Below, piece by piece: positions 23,301 through 36,143 of a stretch of 64,000 nt of DNA (position 1 is its first letter; each line of letters starts with the position of its first letter). The notes beneath the pieces were generated by a model that was not told the origin of the DNA, did no database searches, and saw only the letters and a list, made by a program, of their open reading frames with translations. Both the position numbers and the translations under genes were made by a program. The DNA lies in contig NC_135772.1 of NCBI RefSeq assembly GCF_028453695.1, positions 4,092,001-4,156,000 on the forward strand. The letters run 5' to 3'. The stretch comes from Augochlora pura (lineage: Eukaryota; Arthropoda; Insecta; Hymenoptera; Halictidae).

Positions 23301-24625
23301 TATATGTATCCATTCACAGCACCCATTCGCGCGAACAATTAATTTTATTCACTTGCCCAATCGTACAATGAAACGCACGTCTCGTCAGACATTCGCGACG
23401 AGTTTAATCAAGGAAATTGTCCTGTTAACAGGGGACACCAGAAAAGTCGATAGCCAGAGGAATGCCGCGGAGACAATGGTGCCGAACGTATTTTGTTGGG
23501 TATGCGAGTAGCATCGAATGCCACGGATCCCGCGGATGAATTATTGTTATACATCGGGTACGATACACCCGGGCTTTTGGTATTTTGAAAGGGCGACTCT
23601 GTGTATAGCAGGCGCGGCGGTTGAACGGGCGGCCAGGTATGCCCGCCGAGAGTCGTACAATTATTTGAGGTTAAAGGACGACGCTGATATATTAGGGCGA
23701 AGGTCTCCCGAGGAGACTGTCATCCACAGCAAAGCCGGCAGTCGTCGCGCCGTTATGTCTTCCAGATTATTGGAACGATGTTACGTTCCCTACGATTCCG
23801 CCCGGCGGTTTGTCCCGACGGCGAACCAATCCCCGAGAGTTTCATCAGTTTCGTGTTAACCAGCGAAATCTCCGGCTCTATAGGGGTAAAAAACTTTCGC
23901 GAATCAACGCGAACAGTTCAACGCGGCAGCGGCTAATAATTCCGTGCAGGTGAATCGCTATGAAAATACACCGTAAGCTAGGGAATCGCCTCGAGGAATT
24001 ATTTATTTCTCTGATTTTTCTGAGATCGGTGGACGTGGATTTTTCTGTAATTTTTCTCTCAATTCTCGAATATCAACTTAATTTATTAAATACGATCTAT
24101 TGTCGAGCCGAAGAGGGCGATTAAAAATCGACGAACTTTAAAATATTAAAGAAATTGTGAATATTTTTAGTTGAATACCTTCTGTGTTTCACAGAGAAAT
24201 TAAAAACTAGTTTAGAAATTAAAAACTAAAAATACTGTTTAATTAAGAAAATTCTACGTTGTCAATAAAGGTGGAGGAATATTGTCGTGACTCGATTGAG
24301 GCGTTGGTATAAATATAAATTAAATATATTCGTGAATAAAAATATCCCAGTGTGAATAAATGCAGAGAATTTGTCTCTTTACTATTAAATATAGATTGAA
24401 GAAATCGAAATTAAGTACACTCTTTATAAAAAGAATACTGTAACAAAATCATGACTAAATGAAAATGGTACCTTATGTTAAAAGAGTCATCAGGATTAAA
24501 TAGAAATTAAATGAGCATAAATTGAACAGCCTTAATAATACAAGGACATTGGAACACGTGCGAATGAGCAAGAATTTTTCTATTATATATTAATATATTA
24601 AAATTGATGAATCTCTTGCACCAAA
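23301..24625. other. Unique sequence, no gene seen
   Basis: CpG-rich until about 23950, then AT-rich. The plus frame of 113 codons at 23518-23859 crosses a donor-like CAG|GTATGC at about 23634 and has no motif I recognise. Confidence 0.45.
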
Positions 24626-24912
24626 ATGGACAAGGTTATGTCTGGGAATTTTTATATTCTATACTAATGGACAAGGTTATGTCTAAGAATTTTTATATTC
24701 TATACTAATGGACAAGGTTATGTCTAAGAATTTTTATATTCTATACTAATGGACAAGGCTGTGTCTAAGAATTTTTATATTCTATAGTAATGGACAAGGT
24801 TATGTCTAAGAATTTTTATATTCTATACTAATGGACAAGGTTATGTCTAAGAATTTTTATATTCTATACTAATGGACAAGGTTATGTCTAAGAATTTTTA
24901 TATTCTACATTA
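24626..24912. repeat. 41-bp tandem repeat, seven copies
   Basis: The unit begins ATGGACAAGGTTATGTCTAA and ends TTATATTCTATACTA. Copies start at 24626, 24667, 24708, 24749, 24790, 24831 and 24872 and are almost identical; the first (CTGGGA), fourth (GGCTGTG) and last (TACATTA) vary by a few bases. High identity suggests recent amplification. Both flanks carry TTAATATATYAAAATT followed shortly by AAAATGGA. Confidence 0.95.
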
Positions 24913-26369
24913 ATATATCAAAATTCAAAAAACCCTAAAAATAAAATGGACAAATGGCGAAGATCAGTGAACGTTCGCCGATTAAATATCCACGGGGAAA
25001 AGCCGAACGAAATGAAATAACGTCGATAAAATTATGCCCGACGGGCAGCGTCGTCATTCTAAAACCGTAAGACGAGAGCTCAACGTCGACGAAAATATGG
25101 CTGTCTCGAGTGCGGCCCGGCCGTTTCCTATAATGGCGTTGTCAGTGGCACGCGTCTCTGTCCTAGGCGTAAATTGGTTTCGCCGCCGCGCGCGCGACTC
25201 GTTCCGTGATTTCGCGACTTAACCAGACGGTCCCCTAATGCGCGGTTCAGCGACCAAATCGCGCTATAAATAACTCCGAGGGGATGGTGGTGTGGTACGA
25301 GGCGCGGTGTTCTCAAGGAAATTAGTGTCGCGTTCACGGTATATCGTTCGGGGAATTTAATTGCGTGCCGGGTTACCGAAGATAGCAGCCCGCCGATCGA
25401 TCATAGAAGCCCGGCGCCGGGGAGAGCGTGCCGGTAAATTATGCGACGGGACTATCGATAATCAAATCTAACGAGCCACCTGGTGTGTTCGGAAGGGCTC
25501 GTTCCCTGGCAAGAACTCGCGAATCCTTCCGCGCTTTTTCTCCCGGCGCGCTTCGTCCCTTTTCCTTCTTTTTTGAGCGACTCGAGGATGTCGATAGAAA
25601 ATAACCTTGCTAACAAATATAACTTGCCCTCGATATCTCCTCTTCCATATAATTTAATTTACGATATTTAATATTGAATTCTAAATTCTAACATCGAATG
25701 CTAAATAATACCTCTTTAGCATCGCACCAAAAATTCGATTTTAAAATTACCTTAGCTCGGTTATCGTAGTTTTCTTCTTACCTTTCGCGGCATTAAAAAG
25801 GCCGTGCCCTGAGAATATTTTTAATATTCACTGTTAATACTCTTCGGTTATTGGTTGGCAGCGAGGGAGACGTTCGGCCGCTGTTTATTCCCGTAAGAAT
25901 TCTCGTCCAGCAGCGGCCGTGTGCACGTGAATGGACGTGTAATAGGGAAAATGCAAATTTAATGGATAAATTTGAGAAGGTGCGCGCAGCGAGAGGCCGC
26001 GGGGACCGGAAGCGATACCCTAAGATTCATTTATGCGTTGCCCTTCGGTGCACGCGTTGCAACGGCGACCAGAAGCAGTCGCAACAGAGGCGAGACTGAA
26101 TGATTGGCCAACTTTTTCCAATGATCTTATCGCTTCCGCGGCATCCGAATGACAAATGTTTCGGGGAAGCTCTATCGGAAACGGTTCGAAAGTGGAGGGG
26201 AACCGGAAACGACTTCCCTGGAAGACGGATATGTTCCAGCGGACAGCTCGAGTTTCTGCGAAATTTATGGAACGACGGAGGTTGAATAATAAATTTATTA
26301 GCGATCGCCTGTCGTGGCTGAAGAATCTGTGGAAGTTGGAAATCAATTTTCGAGTGGACGGTGATGCTC
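24913..26369. other. CpG-rich unique stretch, no gene recognised
   Basis: Single-copy DNA. Open frames of 60-108 codons on both strands (25034-25337 and 25851-26422) shadow each other. No domain, RNA gene or element boundary is visible. Confidence 0.45.
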
Positions 26370-26765
26370 GAAGCTACCTTGGCTTGTCTTTGCGTAGGTT
26401 GGTCTACCTTGGCCTATGTTGATCTACCTTTGTCTACGACTATTTAGCTTAGTCTACCTTGAGCTGTCCTCTGGCTTAGTCTACTTCGTTTTAGCTTGTT
26501 CCATCTTGGGTTACTTTGATCTATATTGACCTAACTTTAGCTTAGTCTATCTGTGACTACTCGGTCCTATGTTGTTCTACGTTGTCCTATCTTATCCTAT
26601 TTTGTCCTATCCTAACCTCTCTTTCTCTAGCTTAACCTATCTTCATCTACTTTGATCTACTTCATCCTATCATTGTCTATCTAAATCTGCAATATCCTAT
26701 CTTAAACTATCTCTAATTGTTGACCTATCTTCTTCTACCTTGACCTACAACATCCTCTTACCATT
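26370..26765. repeat. Degenerate CTACCTTGRYCTAT minisatellite
   Basis: Irregular short units of CTTGGCCTAT, GTCTACCTTG and TTGATCTACT type, about 10-14 bp, for about 0.4 kb, increasingly degenerate at both ends. Confidence 0.8.
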
Positions 26766-27604
26766 CTCTCAACATTCGCCTAACCAATTTCCCACTTTTT
26801 ATTGTTAAACAAGCAACGAAATAGCTTCACCATATTAAACGGAACACCACCAGGCACACAGCAGCATTATTAGCGAAGAAGCTAACAGCAATGTTTGCGA
26901 AACGTTGGGATAATAGTTCGAGCAGTGCACGGCTTATACACGAAAGCCTCGATACTAAGAACTGTATGATGCCGGGCCGTGAAAGCCTCGAATCTCTGAT
27001 CAGCGGAGGCTATATAGTCCAGATATGCTTTTAATCCGCCTTACTCTGTTTTAAGCTAGCTTGGGTCCACCTCGAGGCTGAATCAAGCTGCGAGAGATCG
27101 AATATACTATTTGATGATGGTCGAGAGGGTGGATTTTTATTTAAGATAAAAATTGTCTGCTTTAATTAAAGGAAAGAAAAAGCAATATGAAAATTGTTTT
27201 ATGCTGGAATAATTTTTATATATCGATAAATTAATATTTTTAAGATCCCTTTATCCTGTCATTAATGTCAATTTTTATCAGTTAAATTTCTTGTAATTAT
27301 TTAGTAATATATTGACACTTAATCTACTAAAATTATTAAGCTGAGAATATCCTAGCAGAGAATATAATATTCCTGACTAAAATAATACATACAAATGGCG
27401 AATAATTAATAAAAATTGCCTGCATCAATTACAAAGTATAGAAGACAGGCAAAAGTACTTTTTATAGCTTCAATCATTTAAATAAGTTGAAATGGGTACA
27501 AATAAATTGTACATTAATTTTATTAGACTGAAAGTATTATTATACTGTACCTAATAATTTCTATCATTCTCTTCGATCTACCAATCCACGGGGAACTTTC
27601 TTTT
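26766..27604. other. AT-rich unique stretch
   Basis: Single-copy DNA without notable frames or repeats. Confidence 0.5.
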
Positions 27605-28230
27605 CTAAAATACCCTGGCCAATCGTCGACCGCTATCAATTTCTACTTCCCGATTTCTAATTGCAATTCGTCCCCAAAGTTTCGCAAGTGCCTCATCTAC
27701 CAGGTATCGGTTCAATACCTGCGGTTCGAACTCCATATTTCCGGTTTGGGATTGGTACTCTTCCGATCGGTGGTCCCTCAAGGACCCAGCCGGCGAGGTC
27801 ATGAGTAAGTACAGGGGGCAGCATCCCCGAGGTATTCGCGGCGCTTTTAGGGTTAGTTCTCTCAGTCTGTTAGTCTTCTTTGTCTCTTCTTCCTTTCCTC
27901 GTCTTTTACTTCGTCTTCTTCTTCTTCTTCTGATCCGCTGTTTCGCTACCCGAGTTAACCGAACTTAAACTTTAAAATCTCCGAGGTATACTCTTTAGAC
28001 TGAGATTTTCATTATTCAGCCGGGCGCCACTGTTTTCTTCGGAACGGATGAAGGATTCACCTTCCTCCTCCCGCGGATCTTGCGAAATTATTTATAGGAA
28101 CGTGCTGTGCCGCGAAGTTCGACAGGCAGCCTCTCCGAATACCGCAAAATTATCTGCTTGTCGTGGTTTCAGCACAAACTATGCTCTATTCGACGAAATA
28201 GTTTTCAGTCATTGTCATAAAAAAATATAA
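27605..28230 (-). mobile_element. LTR-retrotransposon relic: LTR end, primer-binding site, leader and gag start
   Basis: Read on the minus strand, a sequence ending AAAACA (28031) is followed after one base by TGGCGCC (28029-28023). This is the start of the primer-binding sequence common in insect Ty3/gypsy elements. A purine-rich leader of about 220 bp follows, then an ATG at 27802 opening a 65-codon frame that ends at 27605. The frame would correspond to a truncated gag amino terminus, but I do not recognise a gag motif in it. A TATAAATA word about 60 nt before the LTR end (plus about 28091-28098) could be the LTR promoter. The LTR start, gag remainder, pol and second LTR are not seen. The assignment is inference from arrangement alone. 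Confidence 0.35.
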
Positions 28231-28610
28231 AGTCATGTTCGAAGTTGCTGTACTCAATTTTATTTTTTAATATTAGTACTGTAGTTATTTTATTTTGTTC
28301 TCTGAATATTATCTACTGTGGTCACTGTATTTAATTTTATTTTTTAATATTATTTAACGCAGTTATTTTATTTCATTTGCTTCTCCGAATTTTATTTTAC
28401 AGACTGTATTTGCTGGAGTTACTGTATCTAATTTTATTTTTTAATATCATTTACTGCAGTTACTGCATTTTATTTTATTTTTCAAATAGTATTTACTGCA
28501 GTTACTGCATTTAATTTTATTTTTCAAATTGCATTTGCTGGAGTTACTCTATTTAATTTTATTTCCTGATATCATTCACTGCAGTTACTATATTCAATTT
28601 CCATCGAGCT
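28231..28610. repeat. About 60-bp AT-rich tandem repeat
   Basis: Six to seven degenerate copies of a unit with AGTTACTGTATTTAATTTTA, TTTTTAATAT and CATTTACTGC. The copies around 28430-28560 are the best conserved. Confidence 0.8.
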
Positions 28611-30603
28611 TGCACCATATGCCACTTTACACTCACTATATTTTAAAGCTGAACATTTGGTATCCAATAAGGGTAGAACAGAATTTAGCACACCATTATA
28701 CTCATATAGATTTCACGAAATAAAAATTATTAGGAACCAAGCAATGGCAAATAAATGACAGTAATAATTTCCTTAAAGTCCAGTAATAATTCTAGTCAAC
28801 TGAGAATAATATATTAACATTTTTTAATCCTCTTAAAAAATTCGTCAAAGCGAAGAAAAATAAAACAACCCCCTAAAATAATTTCGATAAATCAGTCTAT
28901 TAAATCTATTATTATTATATAAATAATCTATTGTCAGTCTATGATAATTAATAATGTTAATCCGTAATTCATCACTACTTAATAATTACTAATTAAATAT
29001 TATTGCATAACAATTACCGAATTTTTTAAAGGGAATTAAAAACTGTTAATGCATTACTCTGAGCTGATTAAAATAATTACCAAAGAAAAGAACCGTCCAT
29101 TCATTTTCCCTCGGCAGCGGAGAATCTCGCGTAAAAATCCGCTCATCACGCCGCCACCGCCCAATTTGCATTGTATTACAGAGACGTTCGATGGCCGCGT
29201 GGAAGGCAGCCGTGACAAATGCTCCGCTCGGGTGTCTTGGAATCGGACACCTGTTCCGAATAACAAGGCGGTCATCGTTCGTCATCGCGCGTTGATTCCG
29301 TCGCTGGTTTCGCTAATAGCTGCAGAGCCACCCCCCCCCTCCCCTCGGCGGCGGCAAACGAGCGCAGCCCACCACCACGACGACGACCGCCAACAGAAGC
29401 AGAAGCAGCAACCGCCCGAGCAGCCGGGTGAATTATGTACGGCCTCGAAGGCAGGTGATAATCCGGAGGCAGGGAATGCTAAAAGGCACGCCATTAAGCG
29501 TCCGTGTAACTTCTCGCCGCGTGCCGGGGGGATGAAAAGAGAGGGGGGATGGCCTGTGTGCCGTTGAATCGGCGTCGGGCCACCCCCCGAAACTCGATTC
29601 GAAGTTTCCCCGCGGCGTGCGCGCCCCTCCGGGCAAAGTGTGCCGACCGCACAAAGTGGCGGGGGCCCCCGCGCTCCCGCGAATAATAAATAAATTGTTC
29701 GAGTTTGCCGCGCGTTTTTCCGACCTACGACCTCCTCCTCCTCTTTGCCCGTCGACGACCCGCGAGCCACGGGATCGCGTGTTCTCTTTGAATAAATGAT
29801 CGACGCCCGCTGGCTCTCGCCGACGCGCCAACTAATCCGATCAATGATTAAACGAACATTAACCGTACGCGCCGAGAATATTTTATATATGGTATAAATA
29901 ATTGTTGGGCAAATGATAGACTTCTAATTCTAGCTTTTGCCTTCCGAAGCTCTGCTCTTTAATTTAAAAATAATCACTCTTAGTAATTTATATTAACACG
30001 AATCAAATTTCTGTTCCATAGATCACTGAATAATTTTTCTATTATTAACATTGAAATTGCAAAGAATTTCTTCCATAGAAAATTCCTGGTTTTTTTTTAT
30101 CCAAGCACGCGCTATATAAAAGCAATCTTTTAATCGTTCCTAATCTAGTAATAATCGGTAATTATTAAAAAAAAAATAATTGTTAACAGCTTAAAAATAT
30201 TGTTAAGAAGCTTAAACCTAGTTTATAGTTATTACAATAAATTCGTTTAATAATTATCTAATAATCGTACGGTGCGTAAGAAGAACCCTTACGGCTTCTG
30301 GGCTCCTCTAAGCAGAAACATGATCGACCAATCACGATTCAACCGGGAATGGTTAAACCGACACCAGCCCTGATTCAATAAAATGGTCGATCCCACGTGA
30401 GCAGCAAATCGCCGAGAGGAAATTCGTTCTCATGAATCCCCGAGCCGGTCAGACGGGCGGAAAGCCGTTCTGTCAGCGTTGGCCGAGGCCAATCTGGTAA
30501 ATAGCGAATGGCGTGGCATTCTTCGGCCGGCTGGGGCGGGAAAAAAAATGGGGAATCTATACCCGCTTCGAGAGGCAAGTGAAACTTAAAAGGTGGCTGG
30601 AGC
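28611..30603. other. Unique sequence including CpG-rich island
   Basis: AT-rich unique DNA at 28611-29040 and 29880-30280, and a CpG-rich block at about 29050-29850. In the block a plus frame of 172 codons (29049-29567) includes a His/Asp/Gln/Lys-rich run from CAC/GAC/CAG triplets, and two long minus frames overlap it. With three competing frames and no domain I do not call a gene; an unannotated exon cannot be excluded. Confidence 0.4.
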
Positions 30604-31660
30604 CTTGTAAGTTGAGTCGAATTGACTTTGTATTGTTGCAGGAGTAGGTTAAGTTGAATTTTTGGCGTTGCAGTAGTAAGACAAATTAATTCCTTAGAAT
30701 TGCAGAAGTAAATTGAATTGATTTTTTATCATTGCGATAGTGAGTCAAATTGAATATTTATTATTGTGATAGTAAATTAAATTGACTGTGTATTGTTGTA
30801 ATAGTAAGTCAAATTGAATAATTGGCATTGCAGTAGTAAATCAAATTGATTCCTTAGAATTGCAGAAGTAAATTGAATTGAATTTTTATCATTGCGATAG
30901 TGAGTCAAATTGACTCTTTATAATTGCGATAGTAAGCCAAATTGACTGTGTATTGTTGTAATAGTAAGTCAAATTGAATCCTAAGAATTGCAGTAATAAG
31001 TTAAATTCAATTCTTAGAATTGCAGTAATAAATTAAATTCAATTCTTAGAATTGCAGAAGTAAATTGAATTGAATTTTTATTGCTGTGATAGTGAGTCAA
31101 ATTGACTCTTTATAATTGCGATAGTAAGTCGAATTGAATTCCCAGAATTGCAGTAGTAAATCAAATTAATTCCTTAGAATTGCAGTAGTAAATCAAATTG
31201 AATTATTATCACTGTGATAGCGAGTCAAATTGAATACTTATTATTGTGATAGTAAGTGAAATTGACTCTGTACAATTATATTATTAAGAGAAATTAACTG
31301 TCATTACAGTGGTGACTTGAAGTCCAATTTATTTCGTATTAATTAATGGTGAATTAAAATTAAATTGATCCTGTATCACTACAATAGTAAGTCAAATTGA
31401 ATTTCTATTATTATAATAGTAAGTCAAATTGAATCCTTGGCATTACAGTAGAAAATCAAATTAATTCCTTAGAATTGCAGTAGTAAATCAAATTGAATTA
31501 TTATCATTGCTATAGTGAGTCAAATTGAATCCTTATTATTCTGATAGTAAGTCAAATTGACTCCTAATAATTAAAGTAGTAAGTCAAATTGACTCGGTGC
31601 CACTACAATTCTAAGTCAAATTAATTCTAAAATCTAAACTATAGCTTTGACTTGAGGTAA
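30604..31660. repeat. 32-bp minisatellite, roughly 30 copies
   Basis: About 1.05 kb of tandem units of 32 bp on the pattern ATTGCAGTAGTAAGTCAAAT followed by TGAATCCTTAGA, with a few indels. At least two unit types interleave (ATTGCAGTAGTAAATC and ATTGTGATAGTGAGTC), suggesting a higher-order arrangement. Units become degenerate beyond about 31300 and more so after 31620. Confidence 0.9.
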
Positions 31661-32340
31661 AATTCACCCTGTATCAAATAATGGTAACTCAAAATCATAT
31701 CAACGCTATATCATCACAAAAATAATGACTTGGAATTAAATTCACCCCAATTAACAATAACTCGAAGTTAAATCGACTCTATGGTTCCTCTATACCCTAA
31801 AATTCCAGCAATAATTTTCGTTCAACGACGTCCAACAAAATAAGTGTTTCATTTCACCGCGCGGCATTTCAGGGAGGGGGGGGGGGGGGGGCGTCGCGAA
31901 GAAAGATGAAGTTTGTGTTATCTCTCATCAGGCGGCCTCCTCGAGGCACCCAACGTCCACCCATTCCATCGCCGCGGCGGCGTCCAGATTTTTCGTCGCC
32001 CCTGTTTTTCTCTGTTTTTCACGGCGAGAGAGACCCGTCAACACCGGCAACTTTCGCCGCTGCAAAGTCTTCCCCGGGGCCCACCCTTCGACCACCCTGC
32101 CAGCACCCACGAGACGACCCCAGGGCGCGAACTTACGGAAGACGTTGAACGGCCGTTGCAGGGCGAGCACACCCCGCCGGCAGATATTTCGAGGGCGTAA
32201 ACGAGTGGAAAGACATCCGACTCGGACATCTTCGGTACCGTCCTCGAACTTTCAATCGACCCCCTGTATCGGTGAACTTTATCGAGGTGGTCGCGATTAG
32301 GCTGGGGGCGTTTAGGCACGTGACCGAAGCACGGTTTCGT
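31661..32340. other. Unique stretch with poly-G tract and CpG-rich block
   Basis: Sixteen consecutive G at 31876-31891. The CpG-rich block at 31895-32330 holds overlapping plus and minus frames of 80-95 codons, none with a motif. Confidence 0.45.
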
Positions 32341-33439
32341 ATCGTTCGAATTTATTTCTTTTTAAATAGAATGGATGCTTTTTTAAGATTTTAGGTGCAA
32401 TGCGAAATTATAGTGGCTTTAGGGGATGTTTTGTGCTTTATTCAATTGTATTAAATTATTTTAATTGGTATTTGAGTAAGTTAATTATTTATTAAAGTTA
32501 ATATACCTTGTCATACCTTTGGGAATTAGGTATAAGCGCTGGAAAACATTATTTGCAATAAATTCATTCCTATTATTTATTAAAATATAAAATATATATA
32601 AATGAAATATAATAGCAGCGCTTGGACAAATCCGAGTAAATAATAAAAATAATAATAATAATGATAATAGTAGCAATAATATCTAGAATGTGAATATTAT
32701 ATTTTAACACAGTAGCTACTAAAAATAATATTAATACCACTGTTAATTATATTATTTTATAATTCAATGAAAATTCTCCTTGAAAAAATTCCTTTTTTCA
32801 ATAATTCGAACGATCCGAAAATAACGCGCGCACCACGTCGCCGAGCGCTTTTTAATATTTTTCATTTATTCTAATTTCTGTAACCCCATTTCGGTGACAA
32901 ACGCGTGAAATCCGCGATCCATTAACGAATTCAGATGAACGCGCGCATTTGCATGGACGGCGGGCGGTGGTGGCCCGGTGTCCTCGAACTTAATTACAAT
33001 ACAACGTATTGTGCAGCGGATCGTCGTAGTGCCGGCAAAGTGTAAAATTAAATAATAACGCATAATGGGGTAAATAATAATGAATTCGTGACTGGGAATA
33101 TTTTAGTGATTCGACGGCGCAGCAAGAAAATTGGTGTTTTATCGCGCGAAACGATTTTGTAATTCGCGCGCAGCGAACGATTTCTCGATGAGATTGATTT
33201 TCCAATTCGAACTTCATTTCGAATAATGCGCGACGCGTGCGAAAGCGGTGTTTCATTCGGGATGAATCGGTTCGAATTTTGCCGATTCGGAATTTTAAAT
33301 AAATATTATATCGTTATTGGTAAATTATTCGTATCGTTTGGTTTTGGTTGTTTTATTAATTGAAGAACAATGAGAGTGTTATTAGTGGCCATAGAAAATT
33401 ATTTAAACCGCGCGAATAAACCGAACAATATTTAATTTT
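32341..33439. other. AT-rich unique stretch
   Basis: Single-copy DNA with AATAATAAT patches near 32640-32680. No gene seen. Confidence 0.5.
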
Positions 33440-33625
33440 TATACGTTACATTAATAATAATAATATTAATATTGCACTGCTAATGATATTAATATGATAC
33501 TACGAATAAGATTAATATTATGCCACTAATGACATTAATATTATACTAATAATAATATTAATATTAAACTACTGATAATAGTAACATTATATTAATATTA
33601 TATTATACTAATACCATAATTCCTA
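33440..33625. repeat. (AAT/ATT)n degenerate repeat
   Basis: Irregular TTAATATTATACTAATAATA units, low complexity. Confidence 0.75.
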
Positions 33626-35574
33626 CAAACAGTACTAATCTATTATTATGAAAAATTATACGATTTAGAATTCAATGAAATTAAATACGAAAATAATTAA
33701 AAAAACACCCTGCACAAAAATCCTACAAATTTAAATACCATATTTCTTTATCACTCTACCTTATTAAAATAAATAATTAACGCCTCGAAATAGCTCGTAA
33801 AATTTATAATTTAACTCCTCTGAATATACGAATAATTAATAAGCACTGTATCTCTAAATCCCGTGCATCGATTATGCTAAATAATTTCTAATTTGCACTG
33901 ATCGCAAGCGAGGGATGCGCCGCCATTCTCCATAAATATCGAACACCATGGCCTCATGAGAAATGAATCGTCCAGACAAAACGTCCGCGTACCGGCGGAT
34001 AAATCGATGAAAAGGCACCGCGTTTCGTTGCCGAAATTATGCAACGGCAATGTATATTACGAAGAGGGAATCGCGCGAGTTTAAACGGCGGCTTTCAAGC
34101 GGAAAATAAAACCGCGCGCGAAGAACGAATATCCCGCGTTTTCAGCCACTCCTAACCAAGTGCGCGCGTATCCGCGCTCTAACTGCTTCATCGACCCGCC
34201 GCTCGCAGACACTTGGACAAGCGCAAGTGTTACACGTCGGCCCCGCCACGGTATTCCAAATTTATTTCATCCTATTTCGCGCACGAGCTGATAAATTGTT
34301 TAAGCGGCTTCTGGCGTTCCCCCTGCCCCGGAAACGATACGATTCAACCCCAAGAATTAGCGGGACACGCGTTCATCGGGAAATCTACGCCGGTTCCGGC
34401 GACCAGTTGTTTAATCCACCAATTTTTATTCGGCGTCGAGATTATTATTTATTTTCTATGTTTATCTTTTGGATTTATTAGATCTCCTTTTGGTACATTG
34501 GAAAATTATCTGCGAGCTATGCGAAGCTCTCGGAATTATGCTTGCATTTTTAGGGGGTATTGATTTAATTATATGGTAATTTAACACGACGCTATGATTA
34601 TTAATAATAATATAGTAATAATTGTAAGAGAGTTCGTGAATATTATTGAGTAATTAAATATAGTTTAATGGGATATTTGAGCTGTTGCCTTAATTTTTAT
34701 GCAATATATACGTCGATTATGTTACGCGAAGCCATGTTAGACTTTGGATCTTTAAAATATTTATAAAAATTTTCCGACGCGGTTGCGAAAAATATAAAAA
34801 AATGCATATAAAAATAAAGATCCTCCTTTACTAATTTGTATAAGGTAACAACGTTATTTAACATTAATTTTAATAAATTTAATTTTAATACTAATAAATT
34901 CGATTTTAGTATTAATAATGACCGAATATATTTAATAGACCACGCGCCAAATTTTCCGGAGTCCGTCACGACGAGGTGAAGGGTTAAACCGAGCCTGTCA
35001 GTGGCCAATAAGGCCGCGGAACGATTAAGCACGGTCTCGGCGCTGGCCCCATTACACCAATGGCTGATTGGTTTTATGACGAGGCTTGCACGTAACGCGC
35101 GATCAGCGTAAAAAAGCCAGTTTCCGTGCAATAACGTTACCATAACTCCTTTCGCACACGTCGCCGCGGTTGTAAGAGCGCCGCGCCGGCCCGCGTCTAT
35201 TCGACGGTAATACCAAATTACGGGCAACTTAGCCGCGGCGCAAAAAAGGGGCCCCGCAGCAACCCGTTATTATACATTATCATTACGAACTATCAATGTT
35301 ATCCGGCGGCGGACCCGGCCAATCGATGGAAAATAGGCGAGGGAAATTAAGTGGGGGCCGGCTGCGAGGAATTTTAAACAGGGCAAGGCATGGGCTCGCG
35401 CCTGCACGAGAGCACCGTGCACAGAAGAATGGCCCCGCGGGGCCATTCCTCGCAAAAATTAAATCCGCCGCGAGCGAGTCTTCGACGATTATACGCGAGA
35501 AATTCGATCCCATCGTTTTTCGAAGCAGATCGATTATTATAAGTTTTAATTGTTTCCGTGGAAAAGATCACTGT
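33626..35574. other. Unique sequence; one long minus-strand frame of unknown status
   Basis: Mixed AT-rich and CpG-rich DNA. The longest non-repetitive frame in the window is here: 176 codons on the minus strand, 34697-35227. It starts in CpG-rich DNA and ends in AT-rich DNA, and its carboxyl half is Leu/Lys/Phe-rich as expected of translated AT-rich sequence. I recognise no domain and consider it a chance frame. A perfect 22-bp palindrome is at 35427-35448. Confidence 0.4.
35427..35448. other. Perfect 22-bp GC-rich palindrome
   Basis: GAATGGCCCCG is followed directly by its exact reverse complement with no loop. It could extrude as a cruciform or serve as a dimeric protein-binding site; no function is shown. 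Confidence 0.9.
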
Positions 35575-36143
35575 GGACATTAAGATCGAAAGGTAGTCGT
35601 GTCGCGATTTTATCTCGATTTCTCGGTAAAATTATTAGGAACCCATAGAAACGACGACTCATTAATTTTTTAATTTTAAAAATCGAGATTTAAGATTTTT
35701 AATTTTAATTCATTTTAATTGAGAGAAAGGACGCCTTGGAAATTAATATTAGAAGGTCTAAACGCTCTGGACATTGAAAGGTAGCCCTGTCGCGATTTTA
35801 CCTTGATTTCTCCATAAAATTATTAGTTCGCCCATAGAAATGACAACTCATTAATTTTTTAATTTTAAAAATCGAGAGTCACGATTTTTAATTTTAATTC
35901 ATTTTTAATTGAGAGAAAGGACGCCTTGGAAATTAATATTAAAAGGTCTAAACGCTCTGGACATTGAAAGGTAGCCCTGTCGCGATTTTACCTTGATTTC
36001 TCCATAAAATTATTAGTTCGCCCATAGAAATGACGACTCATTAATTTTTTAATTTTAAAAATCGAGAGTCACGATTTTTAATTTTAATTCATTTTTAATT
36101 GAGGGAATGGACGCCTTGGAAATTAATATTAAAAAGTCTAAAT
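35575..36143. repeat. 190-bp tandem triplication
   Basis: GGACATT...GAAAGGTAG starts at 35575, 35769 and 35959 (spacings 194 and 190 bp). Each unit continues with TGTCGCGATTTTA, GATTTCTC, AAAATTATTAG, CCCATAGAAA, GACTCATTAATTTTTTAATT and GGACGCCTTGGAAATTAATA. Units 2 and 3 are nearly identical; unit 1 is more diverged. No open frame. Confidence 0.95.

Noticed and set aside
27700..27740. GGTTCGAACTCC resembling a tRNA B box
   Set aside because: No matching A box at the right distance and no foldable cloverleaf around it.
29049..29831. 172-codon plus frame and two long minus frames with His/Asp/Gln-rich segments
   Set aside because: Three competing frames in CpG-rich DNA; the amino-acid runs come from triplet repeats.
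34697..35227. 176-codon minus frame, the longest in non-repetitive DNA
   Set aside because: No recognisable domain, composition changes with local base content, and no splice or start context supports it.
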